Both the position numbers and the translations under genes were made by a program. Under the pieces are notes generated by a model, which worked only from the letters and a program-made list of their open reading frames with translations, was not told where the DNA came from and did not search any database. Positions 8,310-16,833 of a stretch of DNA of 64,000 nucleotides are shown here, in pieces (the stretch's first letter is position 1; each line of letters starts with the position of its first letter). The stretch is taken from positions 6,271,501 to 6,335,500 of the forward strand of contig NZ_CP020104.1 in assembly GCF_002056795.1 (NCBI RefSeq), given 5' to 3'. Source of the stretch: Spirosoma aerolatum (GTDB taxonomy: Bacteria; Bacteroidota; Bacteroidia; Cytophagales; Spirosomataceae).

Positions 8310-8615
8310 ATGAAATACAAGAAGCACGTTTTCATTTGTAATAACCAGAAGCCTGCCCCCAAGAAGTCGTGTGGCGAAGCACATGGGAATGAATTAGTCG
8401 ATGCGTTCAAAGCCGCTCTGGCCGAACGCGGATTACTGAAAGAGATGCGGGCCCAGCGAACCGGCTGCCTTGATGCCTGCGCCTTCGGCCCCAGTCTGGT
8501 CGTATACCCCGAAGGTACGTATTATGGTAATGTACAACTTTCTGATGTCGATGAAATTGTTGACAGCCATCTGGTAAACAATCAGCCCGTCGAACGATTG
8601 AAGCTGGACTTTTAA
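8310..8615 (+). CDS. Thioredoxin-like [2Fe-2S] ferredoxin
   Basis: A 101-residue cytoplasmic electron carrier of the thioredoxin-like ferredoxin family. Four cysteines expected to bind a 2Fe-2S cluster are visible: C10 (VFIC), C21 (KKSCGEAHG), C53 and C57 (TGCLDACAFGP). The C-terminal VVYPEGTYYGNVQ matches the fold. Redox partners are not apparent nearby. A -7 type promoter precedes it, and the YjjG-like gene lies 108 bp downstream. Confidence 0.9.
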   Translation: MKYKKHVFICNNQKPAPKKSCGEAHGNELVDAFKAALAERGLLKEMRAQRTGCLDACAFGPSLVVYPEGTYYGNVQLSDVDEIVDSHLVNNQPVERLKLDF

Positions 8616-8616
8616 C

Positions 8617-8708
8617 GTTTGCGGCTTTTGGTGTACGATTCGCTGTTCCTAACCCATCAGGTTTACGTGCGTCAGCTCATCGAAAACTGTATACCAAAAG
8701 CCGTAAAC
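8617..8708. repeat. Imperfect 20-bp inverted repeat between the ferredoxin and YjjG-like genes
   Basis: Positions 8617-8636 and 8689-8708 are complementary at 18 of 20 positions (core CGGCTTTTGGT / ACCAAAAGCCG), with a 52-nt spacer. It fills most of the gap between the two genes. It could be a degenerate terminator, a processing site or a small palindromic insertion element. Confidence 0.6.
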
Positions 8709-8723
8709 AGAAAACCACGCCCT

Positions 8724-9413
8724 ATGTACAAACACCTGTTTTTCGACCTCGATCATACCTTGTGGGATTTCGACCGGAACTCAGCCGAGTGTATCATTGA
8801 GCTTTTTGAAACCTTCCGACTGGCCGATCTGGGTATTGAATCGGCATCGGAATTTAGTCGGCACTTTATTGCCGTGAACCGAAAGCTATGGGCCGACTAC
8901 GACAAAAACCTGATCGAGCACAGTTATATCCGGCAGCACCGATTTCCGATGGTATTTCGCGCATTGGGTATTGACGAGTCGGCTATCCAGGTCGATCTGA
9001 ATGCCGAATACCTGAAATTGCTTCCTTACAAACCACATCTATTGGAATCGGCCCGCGATATTCTGGACTACCTGCATGGCCGGTATGTGATGCACATTAT
9101 CACCAACGGGTTCGCCGAAATTCAGGCAATCAAGATGAACAGTTCCGATATTGCTCACTATTTCGTGAACGTAATTACGAGTGAGAAAGCCAACGCCAAA
9201 AAGCCTGATCCAAGGGTATTTGAGTACGCGATGGCGATCAGTGGCACAACAGCCGCCGAGAGTCTGATGATTGGCGATAACTACGAGGCCGATATTCTGG
9301 GAGCTAAAAGTGTGGGTATCGACACGCTATTCTATAACCCGGAAGGCATGTCTGTTGCCGATAAACCGACCTACGAGATTCGCCACTGGAATGAACTCAG
9401 GGCTATTCTATAA
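8724..9413 (+). CDS. HAD-superfamily phosphatase, YjjG-type nucleotidase
   Basis: A 229-residue hydrolase of the YjjG/pyrimidine 5'-nucleotidase branch of the HAD superfamily, which dephosphorylates (often non-canonical) nucleoside monophosphates. Motif I is [11 protein letters not shown] with nucleophile D8 and D10; motif II is HIITNGF; motif III is [11 protein letters not shown]; motif IV is [13 protein letters not shown]. The alpha-helical cap lies between motif I and II. I start at ATG 8724 because it directly precedes [10 protein letters not shown]; an upstream TTG at 8619 would add 35 residues encoded by the inverted repeat region. Confidence 0.9.
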   Translation: MYKHLFFDLDHTLWDFDRNSAECIIELFETFRLADLGIESASEFSRHFIAVNRKLWADYDKNLIEHSYIRQHRFPMVFRALGIDESAIQVDLNAEYLKLLPYKPHLLESARDILDYLHGRYVMHIITNGFAEIQAIKMNSSDIAHYFVNVITSEKANAKKPDPRVFEYAMAISGTTAAESLMIGDNYEADILGAKSVGIDTLFYNPEGMSVADKPTYEIRHWNELRAIL

Positions 9414-9448
9414 TATGTTTATGGTTAACCCTATACTCCAACCTATCA

Positions 9449-10228
9449 ATGAACCTAAAAAATAAAACAGCTATCGTTTCGGGAGGAGCTTCCGGTTTAG
9501 GCGAAGCCACTACGCGCATGCTGGTTGCCAACGGAGCCAATGTGGTTGTTCTCGACCTGAACGATACTCGAGGGCAAGCGCTGACTGACGAACTGGGGGC
9601 GCAGGTGCGTTTTCATCGAACCAATGTTACCGATGAGGCTGATGTACAGGCAGCAGTCAATCTGGCCATTGCAACGTTTGGTGGTTTGCATATCAATGTC
9701 AACTGCGCTGGTGTAGCCGAAGCCCGCAAAACGGTTGGCAAAGTCGATGGCGTGTATGGTGCGCACTCGCTGGCGGCTTTTCAAAAAGTTATTTCCGTCA
9801 ATCTGATTGGCACCTTCAATGTTATTCGGCTGGTGGCCCTGGCTATGGAGTCAAATGCCCCCAACGAAGAAGGCGAGCGTGGCATCATTATCAATACGGC
9901 TTCAGTAGCGGCTTATGACGGGCAGATCGGCCAGGCCGCTTATTCGGCCTCAAAAGGTGGCATTGTCGGAATGACCTTACCCATTGCCCGCGATCTGGCT
10001 CGTTCCGGCATTCGGGTCATGACCATTGCTCCTGGTTTATTCGAAACACCTTTGCTCGCCGGCCTACCCGAAGAAGCACGTCTATCTTTAGGTCAGCAGG
10101 TGCCGTTCCCATCCCGGCTGGGTCGGCCTGGAGAATATGCCATGCTGGCCAAGAGCATTATCGAAAATCCGATGCTCAATGGTGAAGTGATCCGACTGGA
10201 CGGTGCTATACGAATGGCACCCAAATAA
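9449..10228 (+). CDS. Short-chain dehydrogenase, 3-hydroxyacyl-CoA dehydrogenase type II-like
   Basis: A 259-residue SDR. The cofactor motif is SGGASGLG (residues 11-18), then NCAGVAE, and the catalytic S152, Y165 and K169 in YSASKGG. The long insertion [15 protein letters not shown] and the phrase [22 protein letters not shown] are typical of the HSD17B10-like type that oxidises 3-hydroxyacyl-CoA with NAD+, a step in fatty acid or branched amino acid breakdown. It starts 35 bp after the YjjG-like gene and converges with the GDSL gene. Confidence 0.92.
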   Translation: MNLKNKTAIVSGGASGLGEATTRMLVANGANVVVLDLNDTRGQALTDELGAQVRFHRTNVTDEADVQAAVNLAIATFGGLHINVNCAGVAEARKTVGKVDGVYGAHSLAAFQKVISVNLIGTFNVIRLVALAMESNAPNEEGERGIIINTASVAAYDGQIGQAAYSASKGGIVGMTLPIARDLARSGIRVMTIAPGLFETPLLAGLPEEARLSLGQQVPFPSRLGRPGEYAMLAKSIIENPMLNGEVIRLDGAIRMAPK

Positions 10229-10240
10229 CGATTCATCGTT

Positions 10241-11509
10241 TTACAACACCTCTCCAATGATGAGTAACTGCCCGACGTAGCAATTTTTAGGGGCATATTG
10301 TGCTGGATCTGAAATCACTTGATTTCGTTGTTTTAAAATAGCGGCTTTGTCCAGCGTTTGCGAATCAACAGTAAGTTCGATGGTGTGCACACTATCAGGA
10401 AGCGGTGGCAGCAGAATGTAGTTGGATCGGTAATACGTGCAAAAACTGTCGAACCGAGGGAACAATATGGGTTCCTGCCCATCAACTACCACCCGGTACT
10501 GACCGCAACCCGGCCCCATCACGTCATAAATACCGAAATGAGTACCCCGGAAACGGACTTTCAGTTGTTCACCAGGATTAGCCGCCTTCAACAAAAACGT
10601 AAAGCGGTTTGAGAGCTTTCGGGCTACCGAATCAGTAGCTGGCGTAATTACCTGCCATCCCGGCGACCGCGTAGCCCGTTCTGCACTCACCATTTGTGCG
10701 TTCTCCCAGTTGTTTGGATAGAGAGGCCCTTTAAGTTGCCCTCGCGGTTTTGTGGCGGTTTTATCCAATACACCAAACGACCGGATCAACGCTTCGGTAT
10801 AGAGTCGATGCCCCGTTTGCGGATACGGATGCACATTATCGGCCGAAAAAACCAGTTTACCAGGATACTCGTCGGGCTTCCCACTGAAAACCAGTTCGCC
10901 CTTTTCGGCCAATTGCACAACTTCCAGCCCCATATGAATGGACGGAATTTCGTAGTGACCGGCAATCGTTTCCATTACCGAAGCCGATAACGGGAAATAG
11001 CCTTTTGCCAACGTAGGAGCCATAGTTGCCGATAACGTGTACACAAAACAGATATCCGTTTGCGGATTGGCTCGCCAGATTTGCCGAACAATACCTTCCA
11101 TCGCTACGGCAATTGGCATAGGCTTTTTGCCATTGTCATTCACGGCAAATTCCACAAAAACCAGGTCAGGTTTATAGGCCAGAACCTGATCTTTTAGCCG
11201 GAAAACACCTAGATCAGATCCTGTACCGCCAATGCCGGCCGCAATCTGTTCGATGCCGGATTTCGGATATTGCTGTTGAAACCACTTCAGTGATTGTTCC
11301 CGCCAGCCTCCTCCTGCTTCAGTAATACTCCCTCCCAGATAGGCTATTTTGACAGGTTGCCCGGTTCTGACTTTTTGAAAGAAATAAGGCAGGCCACTAC
11401 GCGGTCTGCACTCTTGAGCCCTCACCAGCGTATCGGGCTGAGCTACACTTACGCAGGCAATGCCAAGCAGCGTAAGCAACAGCGTATAAAAAGAAGCCGT
11501 TTTTACCAT
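10241..11509 (-). CDS. SGNH/GDSL-family secreted hydrolase
   Basis: A 422-residue exported esterase-like enzyme. A signal peptide spans residues 1-23 (ending SVAQP). The catalytic GDSL block is IAYLGGSITEAGG with probable nucleophile S61; the later DNVHPYPQTGHRLY (near residue 230) carries the conserved Asp-x-x-His. FVEFAVNDN fits the block that helps form the oxyanion hole. The C-terminal 150 residues look like a beta domain (FRGTHFGIYDVMGPG, VVVDGQEP). It probably removes acetyl or acyl groups from polysaccharides; the substrate is unknown. Confidence 0.85.
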   Translation of the reverse strand: MVKTASFYTLLLTLLGIACVSVAQPDTLVRAQECRPRSGLPYFFQKVRTGQPVKIAYLGGSITEAGGGWREQSLKWFQQQYPKSGIEQIAAGIGGTGSDLGVFRLKDQVLAYKPDLVFVEFAVNDNGKKPMPIAVAMEGIVRQIWRANPQTDICFVYTLSATMAPTLAKGYFPLSASVMETIAGHYEIPSIHMGLEVVQLAEKGELVFSGKPDEYPGKLVFSADNVHPYPQTGHRLYTEALIRSFGVLDKTATKPRGQLKGPLYPNNWENAQMVSAERATRSPGWQVITPATDSVARKLSNRFTFLLKAANPGEQLKVRFRGTHFGIYDVMGPGCGQYRVVVDGQEPILFPRFDSFCTYYRSNYILLPPLPDSVHTIELTVDSQTLDKAAILKQRNQVISDPAQYAPKNCYVGQLLIIGEVL

Positions 11510-11600
11510 GTCGAAAAGATTTCCAGGTTGATCGTATTTTCAGAAGGCCACAATGAGCGACACCCTACTCAGGAATGCAACAAAACTCCCTGCGCTTTTA

Positions 11601-11632
11601 TAAAAAGCGACTCACGGAATCCGCAAGTCGCT
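11601..11632 (-). terminator. Intrinsic terminator of the FKBP gene pair
   Basis: On the minus strand AGCGACT (11632-11626) pairs with AGTCGCT (11612-11606) around a 13-nt loop and is followed by TTTTTAT. It lies 25 bp after the stop of the FKBP gene at 11657, as expected for an intrinsic terminator. Confidence 0.75.
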
Positions 11633-11656
11633 CTAAGAAATAGCATACTGCATTGT

Positions 11657-12601
11657 TTATTGCACAGAAACCAGTTCTATATCAAACCGCAATGGGGCAT
11701 AAGGCGGTATTATATAACTTGCCGTACTCGAATTTGTTACGCCCTTATCGGCATACCCCAACTTCGAGGCAAATACAATCGTTGCTTTTTCGCCAACCTT
11801 CAGTTTTGATAATCCTTCCGAAAAACCAGGTATAAATTGGGTAGCGGTCGATGCGAGGGTACCGGTACCGGTACTATCAAAGGCGGTCCCCAGTTTCAGG
11901 TTCGACGTAGCTCGAAGCAATTGGCCCCTATACTTTATAATCAGCGTTTGCGTAGGTCCTGGCGTTAGGCCGGTAGGGTTCGACTGTGTTTTGATAAAAC
12001 GTAAGCCCGTTGATGTCACCTCGGTTGGCGTCATTTTCTGGGTTGTCAGGTATTCGTCCATCTGCTGATCTTCAGTGCGCACCCGACTGAGTCTTACATC
12101 AAACCGAACAGGCGAGTTGGCCGGGAGATCGGAGGTCGACCCATTCCCAAATGCCAAAACCGACGGCATAATCATCACAGCCTGATCGCCTTCATGCATT
12201 TTCAACAGCCCCTCTTCCAGGCCCGGTAGCAGTACCCCCTGATATAAATACCGATACATAGGTGTGCTAATGTAGGTTGAATCCAGCAGGCGATCTGTAA
12301 CCGTAACAGCCCCACTCGAATTACTAGGCCCATACAAGGCGTAAAGCCGATAATTAAACTCTATTTCTGTCCCATAAGTCGCCGTCAGTCCTGTTGCATT
12401 TACTTTCAGCGGAGCAAAGAAAAGACCAGTATTGCTGGTAGTACCGGTTAGGCCTTTAAGAGATGTATACGTCTTAATATCAGCCATGTTAGCCTGGTAA
12501 ATCGTGCTAGGGTCCTGGCCTGGATCGACCACGCTATTCGAGCAGGAAGTTAGTCCGAAGCTAACTAGAAGGCCAAAAAAGAAGAAAGGTAATGTACGCA
12601 T
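11657..12601 (-). CDS. FKBP-type peptidyl-prolyl isomerase lipoprotein (copy 2)
   Basis: A 314-residue lipoprotein. The signal ends in a lipobox LTSCSN, so Cys20 is lipidated and the protein is anchored to a membrane. Two FKBP-like segments are visible: LLPGLEEGLLKMHEGDQAVMIMPSVLAFG (about 140-170) and FIPGFSEGLSKLKVGEKATIVFASKLGYA (about 255-285). These domains speed prolyl bond rotation during folding of exported proteins. It lies 35 bp after a paralogue with the same layout and is followed by an intrinsic terminator. Confidence 0.9.
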   Translation of the reverse strand: MRTLPFFFFGLLVSFGLTSCSNSVVDPGQDPSTIYQANMADIKTYTSLKGLTGTTSNTGLFFAPLKVNATGLTATYGTEIEFNYRLYALYGPSNSSGAVTVTDRLLDSTYISTPMYRYLYQGVLLPGLEEGLLKMHEGDQAVMIMPSVLAFGNGSTSDLPANSPVRFDVRLSRVRTEDQQMDEYLTTQKMTPTEVTSTGLRFIKTQSNPTGLTPGPTQTLIIKYRGQLLRATSNLKLGTAFDSTGTGTLASTATQFIPGFSEGLSKLKVGEKATIVFASKLGYADKGVTNSSTASYIIPPYAPLRFDIELVSVQ

Positions 12602-12636
12602 GAAAAATTGAATTGATAATCGTTGTTGATCTTAGT

Positions 12637-13545
12637 TTACTTGGCCGAAACCACCGTAACCGTATATACTAATGGTGTATAAGGAGCCACCCGATATAGA
12701 TACGTTCCATCAGTAGGTGTGGTTGCTTTATTACCAGTTGCTGCATACCCCCTGGCCGATGGAAAAATAAGTATAGCCGATTCGCCCACGCGCAACTGGC
12801 TCAGTCCCTCGGTAAACCCACTCAGGTTCTTTACATTAGCCCCTGTCGTATCGAAGTCAACCGCCGTTTTTGCCCGAAGCTGCTTCACTATAGCCGTTGT
12901 GGTTATTACGGTTTTACCACTCACTGCGTCGCCGGTAGGATTGGCAGTCGTTCGAATCACGCGCACCCCGTTTGTCGTCGTGGTGGTCACCGTCAGGTTA
13001 TTGGCGGCAATGTATTCCGCAATCTGCTGATCTTCCGTTCGCGCCCGAACGAGCGTTACATCGTACCGAACGGGCGAATTTGCCGCCACTTTCCCATCGG
13101 TCGACCCTACACTCTTGAACGCCAGGCTGGCGGGCATCAGCATGGCAGCACTTTCTCCTTCGTGCATTTTCAGAATGCCCTCCTGCAAACCGGCCTTTAG
13201 CGAACCATCGAAAAAGGGAAAAAAGGTCGATGTTGTATCATAGGCCGCATCGACAACTTCGGCTACTATAACATTGGTGTTACTGGTACTACGCGTCAGG
13301 ACCGATAAGGTATAGTTTAACTCAAGCTCTTCACCAAAAGCCGGAACCACCGTGGATGAACTTGCTTTGGTAGTCACGAAATACAATCCACTCCCCGTTG
13401 CCGAGAACGACAGTGGCTGTGTATCCAGATAACTTCGGATAACTTCCAGATTCGACGTATCTGTAGGATCTACGGAACTGTCTGAGCAGGAAGCCAACCC
13501 TACGATTGCTAATAGGCTCAAAATAAGTAACTGAACGTTAGGCAT
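12637..13545 (-). CDS. FKBP-type peptidyl-prolyl isomerase lipoprotein (copy 1)
   Basis: A 302-residue paralogue of the next gene, with lipobox LASCSDSS. FKBP-like segments are LKAGLQEGILKMHEGESAAML and LSGFTEGLSQLRVGESAILI; the EDQQ(I/M) linker element (RTEDQQIAEY) is shared by both copies. I chose ATG 13545 rather than the GTG at 13551 two codons upstream. The second domain has few aromatic residues, so isomerase activity of each half is uncertain. The pair is likely one transcript. Confidence 0.9.
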   Translation of the reverse strand: MPNVQLLILSLLAIVGLASCSDSSVDPTDTSNLEVIRSYLDTQPLSFSATGSGLYFVTTKASSSTVVPAFGEELELNYTLSVLTRSTSNTNVIVAEVVDAAYDTTSTFFPFFDGSLKAGLQEGILKMHEGESAAMLMPASLAFKSVGSTDGKVAANSPVRYDVTLVRARTEDQQIAEYIAANNLTVTTTTTNGVRVIRTTANPTGDAVSGKTVITTTAIVKQLRAKTAVDFDTTGANVKNLSGFTEGLSQLRVGESAILIFPSARGYAATGNKATTPTDGTYLYRVAPYTPLVYTVTVVSAK

Positions 13546-13647
13546 CAACACGATACAATATAAGAACTACGTTAATTGACCCACAAACGTGGCAAAACGT
13601 TGGGAAATGGATTAAAAGTTTTCGATTAACTGTTTACAGTAAGCCGA

Positions 13648-14601
13648 CTACGGCAACAATACCTGATCGATCAAATGAATGATACCGTTATTGGTGAGAA
13701 CATCAGCCTGCTTTACACTCGACAGGGTGGCATTCTTGGCACCTTTCACCGTAATCTGCCCTGCTCCTACTGTTACGATCAGCTTACTGCCGCTTAGCAG
13801 GGTATTATACGTCCCCGACTGAAGCTGATTAGAAAATACCGCTCCCGGTATAACATGATACAATAACGTATTGGTCAGGGTCTGCACATTGGCCGATTCA
13901 ATCGCAGTTTTTGTATTATATACTTTGTCCATCATAAAAGCGGCATCGGTTGGCGCGAATACGGTCACTCCATTGGTGGCCGTTGTGCTCGTTAGCATAT
14001 CGACCAGCGCTGGGCTACTCGTACTAACTCGCTTAAGGGCTGTTGCCAGGTAGGTCAGATTCGGATTATTCTGGATAGCGGCCAGCATAGTACCCGTAGC
14101 CGGAACCAACACCCGATCAATGGTATGTATATACCCATTAGCTACTGTGATCGTGGTCTGAGTCAGTTTAGCGTTGTTGATCGATACGGACCCATCGGTC
14201 GATTTGTTCACGAACGCAATGCCTTTACTGGCCATTTCTACCGAATTAGCGCCGGAAGGAATAGCACTGATAGCAACCTGACCATATAATACATGATATA
14301 AGACAAGTGCCCGCACCTGAGCCGGGGTCATAGCCCGAATCGATTCGGCTGTAATCCCCGACGCCTGGAAAGCAGCATCGGTCGGTGCAAACAAGGTCAT
14401 ATTCCCGTCTTTGAGGGCATCACTAACTCCCGCATACGCAACAGCCGCCCGTAATAATCCAAACTGACTATCTTCCAGAAGTCGGTCGGTTATGGTTTGC
14501 GGTTCTGCAACGGCGTCGTCACGTTTCTGACAGCCAAATGTGGCCAGCAGGAGGACAAACACCGAAAGACGACGTAGCGACATCGAAAACGAAGTGTTCA
14601 T
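13648..14601 (-). CDS. Fasciclin (FAS1) two-domain lipoprotein
   Basis: A 317-residue surface lipoprotein. Starting at ATG 14601, the signal peptide ends in FGCQKRDD. Two FAS1 domains follow, each with the paired H1/H2 motifs: NMTLFAPTDAAFQ with ALVLYHVLYG and TIDRVLVP in the first, and GVTVFAPTDAAFM with LLYHVIPG and HLIDQVLLP in the second. FAS1 domains mediate adhesion or matrix contact. The longer frame to 14775 adds residues without signal character and is not used. It is probably a separate unit from the FKBP pair. Confidence 0.92.
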   Translation of the reverse strand: MNTSFSMSLRRLSVFVLLLATFGCQKRDDAVAEPQTITDRLLEDSQFGLLRAAVAYAGVSDALKDGNMTLFAPTDAAFQASGITAESIRAMTPAQVRALVLYHVLYGQVAISAIPSGANSVEMASKGIAFVNKSTDGSVSINNAKLTQTTITVANGYIHTIDRVLVPATGTMLAAIQNNPNLTYLATALKRVSTSSPALVDMLTSTTATNGVTVFAPTDAAFMMDKVYNTKTAIESANVQTLTNTLLYHVIPGAVFSNQLQSGTYNTLLSGSKLIVTVGAGQITVKGAKNATLSSVKQADVLTNNGIIHLIDQVLLP

Positions 14602-14925
14602 TATAATGGATGGAAAAAAATAGGTTCGTACCCAAACAACGTACCGCCCTACTTTATGTTTTCTGCGGGCACAAAGATACCCAACAAACTGCGAAAGAAT
14701 GAACGAGTAACCCAGTGAATAGCAGATGTCGACTAGGTTCAGGCTTCTATCATTTTGTAATCTGATCGCTGTCAACTACATACCATCCGTATCTTTCAAT
14801 AGAACAATACAAACCGATACAGATAGGATAATATCTGAAAATCAATAAAATAATCGTACAGCGCTAAGAACAGCTGCTTGGAATTTCCATTAATAATTGC
14901 GTACTTCGTGTCAAATTATAACAAA
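14602..14925. other. 324-bp divergent intergenic region
   Basis: This gap separates the minus-strand fasciclin gene from the plus-strand cold-shock gene and must hold both promoters. The sequence becomes AT-rich near 14800-14925. I see one candidate promoter for the cold-shock gene (14878-14909) and no open reading frame that looks real. Confidence 0.5.
14878..14909 (+). promoter_or_regulatory. Weak candidate promoter of the cold-shock gene
   Basis: TTG at 14878-14880 and TACTTCGT at 14902-14909 are separated by 21 bp and partly fit the TTTG / TAnnTTTG Bacteroidota pattern. The -7 box has one mismatch in its TTTG part, so the call is weak. Confidence 0.3.
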
Positions 14926-15117
14926 ATGCAAACAGGAACTGTAAAATTCTTCAATGAGACCAAAGGGTTTGGCTTCATTAAACCTGATGACGGTAGCGCT
15001 GATATTTTTGTACACGCTTCGGGTGTCATTGATCTTATCCGTGAAAACGACAAAGTAAAATTCAGCGTCGAGCAGGGAAAGAAAGGCTTGAATGCTGTCG
15101 ATGTCGAACGAGCTTAA
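14926..15117 (+). CDS. Cold-shock protein, CspA family
   Basis: A 63-residue single cold-shock domain that binds single-stranded RNA and DNA. The RNP1 motif KGFGFIKPDDG and RNP2 motif DIFVHASGV are present, and the full length matches the family. I start at ATG 14926 (MQTGTVKFFNETKGFGFI); a longer frame from 14878 would add an untypical hydrophobic leader. A strong bidirectional hairpin follows the stop. A second cold-shock-domain gene lies 430 bp downstream on the other strand. Confidence 0.95.
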   Translation: MQTGTVKFFNETKGFGFIKPDDGSADIFVHASGVIDLIRENDKVKFSVEQGKKGLNAVDVERA

Positions 15118-15145
15118 TTGTACGATATACGTTACGTAGTGAGTC

Positions 15146-15186
15146 ATACGAAAAGCACACCTTGCGGGTGTGCTTTTCGTATTTTA
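15146..15186. terminator. Bidirectional terminator after the cold-shock gene
   Basis: Arms 15146-15161 and 15167-15182 are a perfect 16-bp stem around a 5-nt loop (TTGCG), with CGAAAAGCACACC as the core and T-runs on the 3' side of each strand. It separates the cold-shock gene from the convergent 56-residue gene at 15300. Confidence 0.85.
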
Positions 15187-15299
15187 CAGCGAATCAGCGG
15201 CTCTACCTGAAACCACAGACTAAAATAGTCGCTCTATAACGCTCTTAAATCAACGACACCCTCTCTTCGCTTAAGCTAGCAAGCTGACACGGCACCGAT

Positions 15300-15470
15300 T
15301 TACCGACCAAATTGAGGAATCAGATCGAATCGTTTCGTTGCCTGTTCGTCGCTCAGATACAGCACTGTTTTGGGCATACCTCTCACCAAATAGGGTTTTT
15401 TAGCGGCTTCAGCCTGCTGGCGTGCCACTTCCTGCCGTTCTCTGGCCGTTAATTTTGACTGTTCTCTCAT
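15300..15470 (-). CDS. Small 56-residue basic protein of unknown function
   Basis: An open frame from ATG 15470 to TAA 15302-15300 encodes 56 residues: a charged, probably helical N-terminus (SKLTARERQEVARQQAEAAKK) and a C-terminal part PYLVRGMPKTVLYLSDEQ. The charge pattern and clean spacing (74 bp after the cold-shock-domain gene, ending before a terminator) make it a good gene candidate. I do not recognise the family. It probably shares a transcript with the upstream cold-shock-domain gene at 15545. Confidence 0.6.
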   Translation of the reverse strand: MREQSKLTARERQEVARQQAEAAKKPYLVRGMPKTVLYLSDEQATKRFDLIPQFGR

Positions 15471-15544
15471 GATAAGTCAGACATTCGTTAACACTGAATT
15501 CACAAAAAGAAGGCTATTCGCTCCCTATTGCTATAAGCCTTGGC

Positions 15545-15988
15545 CTATATCTGTTTTTTTACCTGAATAGCACTCGCCCCTTTAGGCGTAGTCTTTATTT
15601 CGAAAATAACGCGATCATTTTCGCTGATTGGCTCGATCAATTCATTCTGATGAACAAACACACTTTGCCGGCTTTGTTTATCCCGAATAAACCCGTACCC
15701 TTTTACAGGATCAAAACGAGTCAAAACTCCCTCCCGAATACTTTCCTTTGCTACCTGATTTTGTTGACCATCAGTGGCCCCATCCCCCTTTGATTGAGAT
15801 GGCTTGTAGATGGGGGGCGTCGATGATAAATTACCATTTTCATCGACATACGCTAGCATTTGATCTAAACTCTTGCCTTTACTGAGGTTAGATTTCCTGT
15901 CTTCCCGCTTTTCTTGCTTTTGCAGTTTCTTCTTTTGTCTTGCTTTTTCTTTCTCTCGTTTATTAAATGTTTCTTTGGATGTGCTCAT
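15545..15988 (-). CDS. Cold-shock-domain protein with basic N-terminal extension
   Basis: A 147-residue protein. Residues 1-45 are very rich in Lys, Glu and Arg (KREKEKARQKKKLQKQEKR), likely a charged helix that contacts nucleic acid. A linker follows. Residues about 85-147 form a cold-shock domain with KGYGFIRDKQ (RNP1) and SVFVHQNEL (RNP2). Such extended cold-shock proteins are widespread in Bacteroidota and are thought to bind RNA; the partner is unknown. The start is ATG 15988. Confidence 0.9.
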   Translation of the reverse strand: MSTSKETFNKREKEKARQKKKLQKQEKREDRKSNLSKGKSLDQMLAYVDENGNLSSTPPIYKPSQSKGDGATDGQQNQVAKESIREGVLTRFDPVKGYGFIRDKQSRQSVFVHQNELIEPISENDRVIFEIKTTPKGASAIQVKKQI

Positions 15989-16197
15989 ATAGGGGATTTA
16001 TAGTACTGAATATTAACGTTAAACTTCGCCGAAGGCGAACCAGTCTGTAGAATGATTTCGAAAAATGAATCAATTTCTCTGTACATTTAAATGGAAAACC
16101 AGCCAGTTCAAATAAATAGATAAGTATCTGGTTACCAGGCAAATAAATTAATTCATTACTTCGGGCTCCAGGTTGACACGCCGGAAACTTATGTGAG

Positions 16198-16515
16198 TCA
16201 TTCACTATTGAAGGCTGTAACAAGCTGGATATCGTTACTATGGGCAACCATTGGTTTACCCCAGGTCACTCCCCGGCTATAGGTACAAATCAGGTATTCT
16301 TCAGGCTGTCTGAAGATCGCCAGTACGATTTCTTTATTCTGACTGGACGCTTCTCCAACCGTATCTGACACCAAAGCTCCCTCAAAGGCATAACTGACCT
16401 GATAGAAAAAGCCCTGGTTCAATTGATAACCGTAGCCTCGTAAATTGTCGCTTATTCGTTTTAGGATACGCTGAGTTTGGGCTTCGCTAGCCGCAAACGG
16501 GATAAAAAACTCCAT
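16198..16515 (-). CDS. Conserved hypothetical small protein
   Basis: A 105-residue protein from ATG 16515 (MEFFIPFAASEAQTQRILKR). It has no signal peptide. Its pattern, a short beta strand, a helix, then strands GFFYQVSYAFEGALVSDTVGE and EIVLAIFRQPEEYLICTYSRG, suggests a compact alpha/beta domain. I do not recognise a family. The frame continues upstream to 16548 but the added residues are not convincing. It lies upstream of the cold-shock-domain gene on the same strand, 209 bp apart. Confidence 0.6.
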   Translation of the reverse strand: MEFFIPFAASEAQTQRILKRISDNLRGYGYQLNQGFFYQVSYAFEGALVSDTVGEASSQNKEIVLAIFRQPEEYLICTYSRGVTWGKPMVAHSNDIQLVTAFNSE

Positions 16516-16833
16516 GAGTTGATGGCTAAAGGACGTGCTAGACCTCAACTCAAAGGGAGTAGAAGGAGAAGTAGTCGATAAACAACTATTTTTCTCTAAA
16601 GGTATGTAAATTAATCAGAATGTAAACGAATTATTATTAGACTAGAACCACCCAGGATCGGTAATGCCCAAAGATTTTCTGGTCTGATGTATTAAAATAA
16701 GTTAAGACGCTGATGCCTGATTCATCTCTATTCTTTTGATCTGATAGAATTTAGTAACTTTGCAGACTAGGCAGTCGAACATTGGCGATCTAAAGGCATA
16801 TATCTTAATTCTTGTTAAAACGCCCCACTTGGG
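16516..16833. other. 318-bp divergent intergenic region before uppS
   Basis: This AT-rich gap lies between the minus-strand hypothetical gene and uppS. The right part contains the candidate uppS promoter (16735-16762). The 71 bp between that promoter and the start codon would be an untranslated leader. I see no coding sequence or clear hairpin in it. Confidence 0.5.
16735..16762 (+). promoter_or_regulatory. Candidate promoter of the uppS-bamA-ompH operon
   Basis: TAACTTTG at 16755-16762 matches TAnnTTTG exactly, and TTTG at 16735-16738 lies 16 bp upstream. Both boxes fit the Bacteroidota primary sigma promoter, with a slightly short spacer. The uppS ATG follows at 16834. Confidence 0.6.

Noticed and set aside
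11294..11809. Plus-strand open frame of 171 codons across the GDSL gene start and FKBP end
   Set aside because: It crosses two real minus-strand genes and their terminator and has no protein character.
15963..16247. Open frame of 94 codons upstream of the extended cold-shock gene
   Set aside because: It overlaps the start of the cold-shock-domain gene and the end of the gene at 16198, and its composition looks like non-coding AT-rich DNA.
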